Positions 33,401 through 41,275 of a stretch of 64,000 nucleotides of DNA are shown one piece after another. Position 1 is the stretch's first letter. Each line of letters starts with the position of its first letter. Source of the DNA: Prorocentrum cordatum (Eukaryota; Sar; Dinophyceae; Prorocentrales; Prorocentraceae); contig CAUYUJ010002714.1 in the NCBI GenBank assembly GCA_963575745.1, forward strand, positions 334,972-398,971, read 5' to 3'. The notes beneath the pieces were generated by a model, which saw only the letters and a program-made list of their open reading frames with translations, ran no database searches and was not told the DNA's origin. The translations under genes and the position numbers were made by a program.

Positions 33401-33437
33401 ATGGGAGGCGCTACTCTTGAGCACCTGTCGACCATGA
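30312..33437 (+). CDS. RNase H and first part of the novel C-terminal region of the Copia polyprotein
   Basis: After a Ser-rich linker, the connection domain (VLMKILYLARCCRFDLLHPV) precedes a Copia RNase H. It shows FTDASFADC with Asp codon 30819, KSTTG, SSTESEIVALD with Glu codon 30954, LEDNQAVIKI, and the closing ADMMTKHF (about 31480). A typical Copia element would end here. Instead the frame runs on for about 1.9 kb: a Cys-containing segment (CGFQCVGQASHEGLCACMYH), an Arg/Pro/Ser linker, and a globular unknown region (WPIGYDKEYDPNARG..., HNDWSKIGSAVLGQYTED..., NGWVAILDDPQDTERTYRW). Sense is lost near 33240, where the reading moves to another frame. Confidence 0.75.
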   Translation: MRLQARPGNRVTSETIRLAEGFAIQIAILSSGSVARPTSVLNARTRSSSPAKSVDTTSTNTIPATYHDLPDAETPGIEDTSFTESDYSDECVLGQDAASVLMKILYLARCCRFDLLHPVCMLAREITKWNATCDKRLHRLICYIKTTRTHCLHGWIGDSSDKLSIMLFTDASFADCITSSKSTTGVFAALVGPNAFFPVNAVCKKQTVVSHSSTESEIVALDSALRLEGLPLLSFWEAVVGVAKTCKEKNTCLSCHRHVDPAMCPTLAAKKKRKPSPRKAPPTRGSSPSRRQLPLNTDLPTTPKRRTISHEGTVLHVDPEPAPEISAPKVRLIVLEDNQAVIKIVQRGRTPALRHLHRTHRINLDWICETCQIEHFELKYVGTKEQIADMMTKHFETKKADLWKDLLEHSLIFPVTPIQCPPIRGPRRPDGLPHEAEPLKLNGCPEICKILLTEKERWGDVGSECGFQCVGQASHEGLCACMYHIGVPAADIASRTPRSRARSPHGRHPRHPPSPQRDAERVRTLIIRSHRSNFTTRAAKLTGILFAACEAKISEIGSNPDPSIHEMDQAQPLNLVGWPIGYDKEYDPNARGDDRVGFAYHAQTGRPRDPEDGYIYIHQQRAGRSGEFDLRVPDESSIRELARFASVEAKKWASTESGSVGGNANYEYNTFTATPWLSLMRAMCVISSLFNRNPSVQDSLRGLHDHLNATIPGSDRKCPPSNFTTMILKTEWMMIHNDWSKIGSAVLGQYTEDSVTDTQRYYNNGLSAPSDVYQNGLVTPCYAPKIDRAMAKLPTRPPDIARTSGTSGHIGHIVEDNLATNTRAFSDLTQAKKFRRKLTTWLTARGGFGSIGSNSKTVATPSDHPNGWVAILDDPQDTERTYRWTPYNEGNDFFGEAADQMGSNEPGMTPGNDVDPFELDHAKYSAFCGGRLVSTLLSDNGWHSLMQEDLDYYYIMHLGHRVTRANGPTYTLIQRGSCIRRKGLRVQTARSTPLSASTSSTLPRRESTSPKHQILLLYRYSCRALTARNTWEALLLSTCRP

Positions 33438-33496
33438 TCCGCGACGACATCATGGTGTGGGCATTCTCTTCAGACAGAATGGTTCAGACAGAATGA
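33240..33496 (+). pseudogene. Short frame-shifted segment of the Copia C-terminal polyprotein
   Basis: In a frame offset from both neighbours, this 85-codon stretch reads MHPKKGAKGANRKKYPTFGI then DELNAAQKRIDLAKASNTAL, and ends at TGA 33494. It fits between the end of the upstream frame and the start of the next large ORF, so two compensating indels are likely. A 14-bp tandem duplication (TTCAGACAGAATGG/A, 33469-33496) sits at the second junction. Confidence 0.6.
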
Positions 33497-33497
33497 C

Positions 33498-36400
33498 ACG
33501 CCGATTGGTCAAGATTGCGTTCTCTTGCCTGAAGCTGGTTATGAAGGCGTACGATACGGAATGGAGGAACTACGCAAGCAACGTTTCGAGAAAGAGGAAA
33601 GCCGTATCAACGCTCTTCTCAACAATCAGTTTGAGAACACTCTCGAGCAGCGCAATATGATCAGGACGATCCGCGAAGCCAGAGGCCTCATGTTTCAAAG
33701 CGACAACGCTTCCATCAAGAAGTGGCGCGAGTTGAACGAGACCATCTGGGAATATTGGGCCAATGATTTCCCATCATCCATAAAACAAAGACACTATCAC
33801 AGAGGACTCAGTGCCATGGTAGTATGGAGCGCGAACGACATCGCATGTGCCAATCCTGGACATAACACCATCGACATGCGCCGACATCACAGTCGTGCTC
33901 CTACCAACGTACACGAGCTCCAAAAGATGGAATGTGAGGGCGGCGTCCCGACGCTCATGCCCGTGCACGTGCTCGTGGACGTATCACGTTTTGTCGATGT
34001 GATGCAGTATTTCCGCTGCCCCACGGTCATGGGACCTGGAAAAGCAGCGCAATGGGGCGTACACCCGAACTTTGATCACCACACGAGCGACTTGATCACT
34101 ATCATGCAGAACCGTGGTATCACTGTTCTTCCATCCGACCATTGGGTGGATACGTACGACAGGGTTACCCCACAGGCTTGGCACGCCAAACAGAACAACC
34201 ACAACATGGCAATGTTTACAACGCAATTCTGCGACGCAGTATGCTATCGCAATTTTTGCGCCTTGATACAGTCTCTTCCTTCTCAGCCATATCCATTCAG
34301 GCCGCCATTGCTGACTTCTGTCACGGACAACCAGGCCTACACGCAGGCCAAAGAAATCATGGCAGCCCTCGACTTCAGAGAAAAGTTGACAAACGAATGG
34401 AAAAGAGACCTCAGCCTCACAACGTTGATGACACAGACGGCAAACGAGATGGCTCATTGTGCGTGGATGGCGTCGTGTGCCGAGGGCACATTGCCGGCAT
34501 CACTGCCTGCCGAGACGGGCGACGCGACTGAGCCGACTCCTGGAAGGTCGACGCGTACGCCAGCACCTGACCCTGGCGATCCTGACCAAACCCTTCCTGA
34601 TAATGATCCATGGGTTATTGCATACAACGTTTTATTCCAGTACCTTATGCTGTTGATCAAAGAATACCCTGGGGCTTGGGCATCTTGGCATTCTCTTGAG
34701 AAAGATGAACTTCTAGAACCCAAGATCGTCAAAACTGTTGAAGATGCACATGCAGTTACTTGGGTTGTATTCGAGCAATTCTTACATCAGATCAAAGATT
34801 TGGATGGAGACGATAATGCGACCAAATCAAGACTCATTGCAGAAGAAAACAGATTGTCTTCTCACCGCATCGGCCCAGCTGCCGAGAACGAGAAGAACAT
34901 CGAGGCATGCAAAACATTCTTCAAACAGAATGCACTGGATCGAGTTGCTTTGGGTCATGACCCTAATGTTCCTACATCCGTATGGAAGGCAGCTGATGAC
35001 ATAGCACAGCCAGCCCCACCAGGCCCATTGCCTGATCCACTGCGACCTGGACCGCAATCGATAAAAGCGTCGCAACCATCGACTCCAGAGCCTAAAGCAG
35101 AACAACAACCAGCAGATCAGCTCCCAAAAGCTGAGGCGGTACCGATCCCTGATGACGGCACCGACCTTGAGGCAATGGAGCTGGAGGCAACTCCTGCCGA
35201 GGAGGAGCCTTCTCCACATGAGATGAACATATTGTCATGGCAGGACAGCTGTGAGCGTTCCCTGCACGAGGATACCAGCAATATCGGGATCTTCGACAAC
35301 TCATGCACCGATCGCGAGTGGAAGCTACAAGCAGGCGTCAAAGATGACCATCCATACATGTGCCCAATGTTGCGGGGCACGAAAGCGACCAATGGATTTG
35401 CCTGCATGGGAGACCAGGAACGGTACGAGCAGCTACTGCATGATGATAGTGTGATAGCTCATGCGCCTGACATTGCACAATCTGGTTGTTTCCCAGAGTG
35501 GAAATGGATACCATTACCACATTACGACGATGTACGTTATGGTCCTGAGCTAATTTATGAAGAATGGCTGGGAACAAACAAATACATGAGCAAAGACATC
35601 ACGACTATGTTACGCCATGAGATTCACTACAAAAAGTTTTGGATCAACCAATTTCATGACAGACGTATTAATATCTGGGACAAAACAACAAAGAATGATT
35701 GGAAGATTCCAAGCAATTGGAAATCATTTAAAGAAATGGTTGAATGGAAATTCCGAGATCGCAAAGAAAGACACAATGGACCATCCATGGAAGCGGCAGT
35801 GGCACATTTCAAGAAAGACGGTGAAACTGATGGATACACCGATTGGAACGACTACTATCCGATATTCATTATTCGTGCGTTCCAGAAGCATATTGACCCG
35901 CAGAAAAACAGAATCGAGATATACGCCAAGCCGATCCCTGACGGAGGTGACCCCAGCACTTTTGACTGGAACAGCGTCATTGCTATTCGGTGCGTTGGTG
36001 GTCACAGTTGTGTCAACCCATCTTCCAAGCCATGGAATATGGGATGGGAGAGCTTACAGTGGACAGATATCAAGTATCTCCATCATGGCACAGCATCCCG
36101 TGCCTGGAAGAACATATTGAAGACAGGGATCATTCCTGGACATGTTGAACCACATTCTCAGAGAGACAGAGATTACAAACTATCGCAGCGATCTGAGGCA
36201 TTCTTCAGTTCTAACACATATTTGAACAATGTTCAAAAGAACCCACATACTTCAGTGGAATCGTACAAGTTCAACAGCTACAAGAACGAAGTCGAGCTGG
36301 TGATTAACATGGAAATCGCCGCAAAAGCAGGTTGCAGATTTTGGTTGGGTGCTCAGGGCGCTATCATGACTGAGGACGTGGTACCCGCCGCGGCAATTAT

Positions 36401-38171
36401 TGCAATTCGCCGCCTCAAACCACACCACATGCATGGCCAGCAGTTGTGGCCAGACGGCGACCCATGGGACTACCCGCCATTGGCAGCCAGAGAGCCATTG
36501 AGCAAATACGAAATTTGCGCCTGCCTCCCTGGGGAACTTATTGACGACCCACCCGGATTGGCACCTATCGACCCCGACCACGACATGGAGCCTCCAAGGA
36601 CGACGCCAGCATCAGCACCCTCGGCCAGGCCGGGGGAAACCCCTGCTGGCCGTACATCCGCAGAGGACGCCTTGGATGAGCAAATAGTACGCGCTATGAT
36701 TCAGGAGACCAATCACAAAGCAGATGATAAAGAATGGTTAATTGCATTGTCACGTTGTCGTGAAGCTCTTCGACCAATCACATCAAAGATCATGCAAAAA
36801 GATTGGGATCGTCGTCCTGCATTTATCGATGTTCGAATGGGCGACTTCATTGTCATTAAGAATTGGGGTTCTACCAAATGCTTCCACTACGACAACCACT
36901 GGCCCAAAGGCAATCACAATACCAAGATTGCCTTGTCCAAGGGACACATATATGGTCCAATCATCCATTTTGGCATCTTCGACAAGTTCTTTGCGGTACA
37001 AGTACCTATTCTCAATTACGGTTTACGATGGGTAAATATCTGGTATAATGTCAAAAGCATGCCCCTCAAGGGCGTCGTATTTGCATTACCGATTCGTATC
37101 GAAGAACTCGCCATCGATCCAACATGGATGGAGACTGCCCTGAAAGGCCCGACATCATGCAGCGAGGAGATACTGCAGCACAAGGTTAGCGGCAGCTTAC
37201 CATACCTTGGAATGCCTAGCATCCATAGACCACGTATTCCGCGCACACCACCAAGAAGGCCCGCTCCACGGACACCTGATCCAGACGAGCTGGTGGCCAC
37301 ACCTGCCGAGGACAACGCTCAGACGGGCGAAATTCCTCGACGGGGTACAGCATCATCGCATGATCCACTGATCACCGTAATCGTAGACATATCAAATATC
37401 GCTCTTACTGCCGATGAGAAAGCTGCGAACGACAACATGAGAGCAGACCTCTCGGCAGACATCCAAGCAGAAGAGCAGATTGAGGCAAGCATCCTCGATG
37501 CCATCATTGATCCGCCATCGAATTTCCTTGACCATCCAGATTACGACCCCGACAGGGATTCAAGATGGATTAGACAGTCTGATGATTGCCGCGTGTATTG
37601 TTGGACATCGGCGTTACTGGTGGATTCGCCTATGATCAAGATGAAGCAGATCATCGAGCTACACAGTGGCGCAGACAGAATCGTAATGGACAAAATTCAG
37701 TCACATTTACAATTTGAAATTCGATTTGGATCGAAAGCATGGACTGCGGAGTCATATCGATTGAACTACAGTCATACCCACAAGTGGGCACGTGACTTAC
37801 CCAATTGTGGTGCAGATCATTTCTTCAAAAAGTTGGTACACTACCTCGACCCAGAGACTATCGAGGAGTCGACCGCAGGCATCTTTCAATGGATTTCCAA
37901 AGTATACCAGAACATCTTGAAATATAGTATTGTGGAACACCAGATTTCGCCAAGGAAGTCATCCATGACAACCATCCTGCACTTCAGGCATTGCGTGACT
38001 TATTCAAAGATTGTACTGCGACGTACGGTAATCCAGATTTTCCTGTGTGGGAAGAGCTGGTGGAAACACCTGCTGCGCCTCGAGAGGAAGGCGCTGGGCA
38101 GGATATTCCCCAGGACCCAGGCAGTGTTGCGTCTGCAGCTCCCGATCAGGAGACTATGGTACGTATCATAG
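33498..38171 (+). CDS. Novel C-terminal polyprotein with Tpt1/KptA-like RNA 2'-phosphotransferase domain
   Basis: An open frame of about 1,550 residues with no start codon needed if it is part of a polyprotein (DTPIGQDCVLLPEAGYEGVR at its beginning). Parts: a helical region, then an alpha/beta region (SAMVVWSANDIAC ... LPSDHWVDTYDRV, possibly a hydrolase fold, weak), a Pro-rich linker (about 34985-35200) and a region of aromatic-rich strands. Near 35975 begin the motifs of the KptA family: IRCVGGHSCV (equivalent of the RA-QGHS motif), YLHHGTASRAWKNILKTGII (the HGT motif, codons from 36081), then NEVELVINMEIAAKAGCRFW and LGAQGAIMTEDVVPAAAII. After that come another Pro-rich linker and two unknown domains. 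Tpt1/KptA enzymes use NAD+ to remove a 2'-phosphate from RNA. Sense is lost near 37935. Confidence 0.72.
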   Translation, partial: TPIGQDCVLLPEAGYEGVRYGMEELRKQRFEKEESRINALLNNQFENTLEQRNMIRTIREARGLMFQSDNASIKKWRELNETIWEYWANDFPSSIKQRHYHRGLSAMVVWSANDIACANPGHNTIDMRRHHSRAPTNVHELQKMECEGGVPTLMPVHVLVDVSRFVDVMQYFRCPTVMGPGKAAQWGVHPNFDHHTSDLITIMQNRGITVLPSDHWVDTYDRVTPQAWHAKQNNHNMAMFTTQFCDAVCYRNFCALIQSLPSQPYPFRPPLLTSVTDNQAYTQAKEIMAALDFREKLTNEWKRDLSLTTLMTQTANEMAHCAWMASCAEGTLPASLPAETGDATEPTPGRSTRTPAPDPGDPDQTLPDNDPWVIAYNVLFQYLMLLIKEYPGAWASWHSLEKDELLEPKIVKTVEDAHAVTWVVFEQFLHQIKDLDGDDNATKSRLIAEENRLSSHRIGPAAENEKNIEACKTFFKQNALDRVALGHDPNVPTSVWKAADDIAQPAPPGPLPDPLRPGPQSIKASQPSTPEPKAEQQPADQLPKAEAVPIPDDGTDLEAMELEATPAEEEPSPHEMNILSWQDSCERSLHEDTSNIGIFDNSCTDREWKLQAGVKDDHPYMCPMLRGTKATNGFACMGDQERYEQLLHDDSVIAHAPDIAQSGCFPEWKWIPLPHYDDVRYGPELIYEEWLGTNKYMSKDITTMLRHEIHYKKFWINQFHDRRINIWDKTTKNDWKIPSNWKSFKEMVEWKFRDRKERHNGPSMEAAVAHFKKDGETDGYTDWNDYYPIFIIRAFQKHIDPQKNRIEIYAKPIPDGGDPSTFDWNSVIAIRCVGGHSCVNPSSKPWNMGWESLQWTDIKYLHHGTASRAWKNILKTGIIPGHVEPHSQRDRDYKLSQRSEAFFSSNTYLNNVQKNPHTSVESYKFNSYKNEVELVINMEIAAKAGCRFWLGAQGAIMTEDVVPAAAIIAIRRLKPHHMHGQQLWPDGDPWDYPPLAAREPLSKYEICACLPGELIDDPPGLAPIDPDHDMEPPRTTPASAPSARPGETPAGRTSAEDALDEQIVRAMIQETNHKADDKEWLIALSRCREALRPITSKIMQKDWDRRPAFIDVRMGDFIVIKNWGSTKCFHYDNHWPKGNHNTKIALSKGHIYGPIIHFGIFDKFFAVQVPILNYGLRWVNIWYNVKSMPLKGVVFALPIRIEELAIDPTWMETALKGPTSCSEEILQHKVSGSLPYLGMPSIHRPRIPRTPPRRPAPRTPDPDELVATPAEDNAQTGEIPRRGTASSHDPLITVIVDISNIALTADEKAANDNMRADLSADIQAEEQIEASILDAIIDPPSNFLDHPDYDPDRDSRWIRQSDDCRVYCWTSALLVDSPMIKMKQIIELHSGADRIVMDKIQSHLQFEIRFGSKAWTAESYRLNYSHTHKWARDLPNCGADHFFKKLVHYLDPETIEESTAGIFQWISKVYQNILKYSIVEHQISPRKSSMTTILHFRHCVTYSKIVLRRTVIQIFLCGKSWWKHLLRLERKALGRIFPRTQAVLRLQLPIRRLWYVS
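35975..36420 (+). other. Tpt1/KptA-like RNA 2'-phosphotransferase (ART-fold) domain
   Basis: Within the 33498-38171 frame. Order and spacing follow the family: R-x-x-x-GHS (about 35985-36010), about 25 residues later HHGT (36081-36092), W-x-x-I-x-x-x-G (36105-36130), an Arg-containing stretch with SEAFFSS where the family has its H-x-H/F strand, then the VELVINMEIAAKAG-x-x-FW and QGAIMTEDVVP segment that matches the A...G..F..S.NGVILT..VP motif. I cannot confirm all four catalytic residues (Arg, His, Arg, Arg), and the N-terminal 'LRH' lobe is not clearly seen. An inactive or altered member is therefore possible. Confidence 0.68.
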
Positions 38172-39481
38172 CCGAGCAGACGGGACTCAAGCGCGAGGAG
38201 GGCGACAACGAGGCTACCTTGCAGAAGCAGGCTCGCCGTCTTCGTGAGGAGAACGTATGCCATGGCGGTACTGAGGGTACCGACAACATCAAGATAGAGT
38301 ACAAAGGACTGCCAGGGGAAAGGTTGTCTCGGATCGAGATCGAGGGTTTAAGCAGATCGATCGCTTCCAAACCAAACACCGAGATCAATCGTGAGGTGAT
38401 CAATCAGATCGGTCAGAGCCTCGCTCGCGGTCAGGACACCCGCTGGGGATCCCGCGATCACCTGACTTCGGCAGGGGCCCCCGAGACGATCTTGCATCCC
38501 ATACCGCTCTGTAACAATTGCGGTCGAGATCTGTCCCTCGGGATCGTCACAGGTGACGGCACACTCTGTGATATATGTTGGCAATACACTGTGGCCGTAG
38601 GCGCCACAGGTAAGAGCACCGCCGCACAGAGTGACCTCGCGTACCTCCAGAAGTTGACGAACTGGATCAAGACGACGTTGTCCGAGGACCAGGTCGCGAG
38701 ATACATGAAGGATGGCGCACGCGTCATTACGACGGGTGCGCGATCGCACATAGGCGCAGAGAAAGATCAGTTGCGGAGATTGGCCAATACGTCCAAAAAG
38801 AGGTATCAGAAGTGGGTCGAAGCCGGTAGCCCGCCTGTACATGAATGCAGATTAATGGGCGAATCCGAGGACGACCGACCTCTGTACTACCCATTCGCCA
38901 ATCTCATACAACGCTTTCTCAACGACCTCAAGTTCCATCATCAGATGACAGGCGCCCGCGTGAATGTCGGCAAGAAGCCCTGGACCGTCGAGGACATGCG
39001 CGACGCGTGGGACATCCTTGACGTCAGTATTACGACAGGACAGTTTGGTCGGAGAAAGTGGTGGCTGAACGAGGGGCGCATTGACAGGCAGACGCGGCAG
39101 GCGCGCGGACTGATTACGGTTTCTCTCCCTCGAAGGGGCGGAACCCGTGAGCAGTTCACCCAGCGCAAGCTTGCCGCGATTGCCAGCGAACTGATAGGCT
39201 CCCTCGATCCGTCACACACCGACCAGAGGGGGGGTAGTACAGGGATGAGAACCGATCCATATACACACTCCCAACAGTCCGATGACGCCATGGAGCCGCG
39301 GCCGCCGCCGCGCCCGCCGCCGCGCCCTGCTCCTGGCGGCGCCGCTGCATCCAGCGCCTCAGGCGCGGAGGACTACATGCCCGCGGTGCCGCGCGCCAAG
39401 AGAGCACGTGCATCTGATTACGCTGCTTACTGGCGCCGCAACCTCGAGGACAGCGATTGGGGTCTTCGATACTGGAGTTAG
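37935..39481 (+). CDS. C-terminal zinc-ribbon protein of the Copia element
   Basis: The frame opens at about 37935 (FAKEVIHDNHPALQALRDLF) in a phase different from the upstream ORF and runs to TAG at 39479. If separate, a possible start is ATG 38156 (MVRIIAEQTGLKREEGDNEA). It holds a helical, highly charged N-terminal half, then LCNNCGRDL...GTLCDICWQYTV (about 38507-38590), two CxxC pairs forming a likely zinc ribbon. Next come SEDQVARYMKDGARV and basic, Trp-containing segments, and a Pro-rich tail ending in a conserved-looking RRNLEDSDWGLRYWS. A nucleic-acid-binding role is an inference from zinc ribbon and charge. Beyond the stop, YVYIQGITYNDWFRNW and TWETFTTSYATYNGQRVWGR in other frames suggest the ancestral protein ended near 39669. 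Confidence 0.6.
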
Positions 39482-39739
39482 TACATCAAATGTTGGATCT
39501 ACATTGCGATCAACAGCGACGAGTATGTGTACATCCAGGGTATCACGTACAACGATTGGTTCCGCAACTGGATCCCGAGGACACTTGGGAAACGTTTACG
39601 ACAAGCTACGCGACGTACAACGGCCAGAGGGTGTGGGGCCGCAGGTTCTACAAGGACGGCGACGCGTAGTGAGTCGGCCGCAAGGCCCACTGCTCAAGAG
39701 CAGAACTTCCTTTCATCAAAGTTCGCCTTGAGCGGTGGC

Positions 39740-40135
39740 TAATATATTCTTTTAGGCCACTTCAATCATTCACACAAGTGGCCATACACACATATAGATA
39801 TCTTTTGCGATCACCGAGGCAGCCTCCTAAGGAGCAACGCCAACGGGAGTCGCCAAACAGATTTTTATACATCTCTCGTCGTGTTCATCAACACGACATT
39901 TTGTCTGGCCAGACACTCGCTTTACACAGATTTGCGATTCTTTTCAGGATCGCGCTCGTCAACGCGATCTTAGTATACACATGTTTTTAGGCAGACTTGT
40001 GTTTCATTTCAAGATTGCGTTCGTCAACGCGATCTTAGCATGCATATTTTACCAATTTGAACAATATTGCGTCGAGAATAATCTGCTTGCTGGTGGCAAC
40101 ACCTGCCTCGCAAATCTTGCGAGGCAGATTGCATG
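39740..40135 (+). promoter_or_regulatory. Cluster of short hairpins in the 3' non-coding region of the Copia element
   Basis: At least seven stems lie in 400 bp: 39755-39783 (GGCCACTT/AAGTGGCC), 39878-39897 (GTCGTGTT/AACACGAC, 4-nt loop), 39902-39915 (TGTCTGGCCAGACA palindrome), 39948-39969 and 40013-40034 (two related GATCGCG/CGCGATC stems with the loop CTCGTCAA or TTCGTCAA), 40092-40103 (GGTG-GCAA-CACC, GNRA loop) and 40103-40127 (CTGCCTCGC/GCGAGGCAG). Such density suggests an RNA structure for packaging, export or 3' end formation, but no function is shown. Confidence 0.6.
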
Positions 40136-40411
40136 TTGCCTTGATGCTCAGATCTACTTTCTCCGCCTACCCTTGTCTCATTCTTCCCCTCCCTCGAGTG
40201 CCGAAGCGTTTTGGGGGGCGCACCGAGGGGGCGCCAAAGTGCACCTGGGGATGAAAGAGAGACTTAGGGTATCTCTTCTTACCTCACTTTGCAGCTGTGG
40301 CTTCGCTGTTTTTTAAGCCTCAGCTGTCTTTCTGACTTAAGGACTGAAGGAGTTCAGAGGTTACGGATTCCTATCCTCTGTTCCCGAGTCCTGCCTTCAC
40401 GGGCGGGGTTC
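40136..40411 (+). other. 3' untranslated region of the Copia element
   Basis: No coding potential is seen. It includes GGCGCACC/GGGGGCGCC phrases at about 40217-40237. Confidence 0.5.
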
Positions 40412-40422
40412 GGGACGGGGGG
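40412..40422 (+). promoter_or_regulatory. Polypurine tract
   Basis: GGGACGGGGGG directly abuts the TG of the 3' LTR, the standard position for the plus-strand primer of LTR elements. One C interrupts it. Confidence 0.65.
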
Positions 40423-40618
40423 TGTGGAAGGAACCCGTGTAATACCCTCATATATACTCCTTATCCTTACCTCTCCCGCACCTGGCCGTTTGGGCTCAGG
40501 TACTGAGTTGGAGCGATCATACCTCGATCGCCTGGGAGGGAAAGATACCCATCTATCCCTCCATCTCTCTACCAACGGATCAGGGGTTCTGTACCTTTGT
40601 ACTTCAACCCCATACACA
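40423..40618 (+). repeat. 3' LTR (196 bp)
   Basis: Begins TGTGGAAGGAACCCGTG and ends CCATACACA. It matches the 5' LTR except for five substitutions and absence of one CCGTT unit. Confidence 0.92.
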
Positions 40619-40955
40619 ATCGTGGGATCGACAGCTGGATCGACTGAGTGAGATCGATCGGGTGAGATCGGTTGAGTGAGATCGTCTGGGTGGTATCAGT
40701 TTTGTGAGATCGATTGAGTGATATCGACCGTGTGATCGATAGTGGTATTGATCGTGACGTCGATAATTTGATCGGTTGGTGGAGATCCCTTGGGTAAAAT
40801 TGATTGTCGGAGACCGATAGTCACATCGAAAATTGGATCGACCGAGTGTCATCGATTGGGTGATCAGTTGACAGAGATCGGTCAGTGATATCGATCGTGG
40901 GATCGATAGTGAGACAGGTAGTGACTTCGATAGTGAGATCGATATTGAGATTGCA
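40619..40955. repeat. GATC satellite continued, with right target duplication ATCGT (40619-40623)
   Basis: Starts with the ATCGT duplication, then GGGATCGACAGCTGGATCGA, which matches the uninterrupted satellite at about 21764. The empty site can thus be read directly. The satellite fades into a TATG microsatellite near 40960. Confidence 0.9.
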
Positions 40956-40959
40956 TGCG

Positions 40960-41275
40960 TGTGTGGTTGTGTGTATGTATGTATGCATGTATGTATGGAT
41001 GTATGTCCGTATGATGAGTGCATGTATGCATGTATGCATGCACGCCTGTATGTATGTACGGATGTATGTACGTTATTGCGTACGCATCTTCGTGTGCATA
41101 TATGTGTGTAAGTATGTATGTGTGCATGTATGTATGTATGCATGCATGCATGTATGTATGTATATATGTATGATGACAATACGTGTGTTTTACGCATCTA
41201 TGTATGTAATTATGTATGTACGTACGTTTGTATGTATGTGTATGTACGTATGTATGTATGTGTATATATCTATAT
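40960..41275. repeat. TATG tetranucleotide microsatellite
   Basis: (ATGT)n with GCATGCATG variants, of the same kind as 6195-6715 and 42060-42810. Confidence 0.9.

Larger units (their letters stand above)
22636..40618 (+). mobile_element. Giant Copia-type LTR retrotransposon, 17,983 bp, nested in satellite
   Basis: A complete element bounded by LTRs (22636-22836 and 40423-40618) and 5-bp target duplications. Domain order is gag, protease, integrase, reverse transcriptase, RNase H (integrase before RT), which defines Copia/Pseudoviridae organisation. Typical Copia elements are about 5 kb; this one has roughly 8 kb more coding sequence after RNase H, including a Tpt1/KptA-like domain and a zinc-ribbon protein. 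The LTRs differ by 5 substitutions and one 5-bp tandem indel (CCGTT), so the insertion is fairly recent. The copy is defective: stops at 29008 and 29392, frame changes near 23028-23037, 30300-30430, 33240, 33480 and 37935, and possible further breaks near 39479. Confidence 0.9.

Noticed and set aside
33469-33496. 14-bp tandem duplication as the cause of the nearby frameshift
   Set aside because: Removing one 14-bp unit does not bring the upstream frame into the downstream frame, so another indel is needed.
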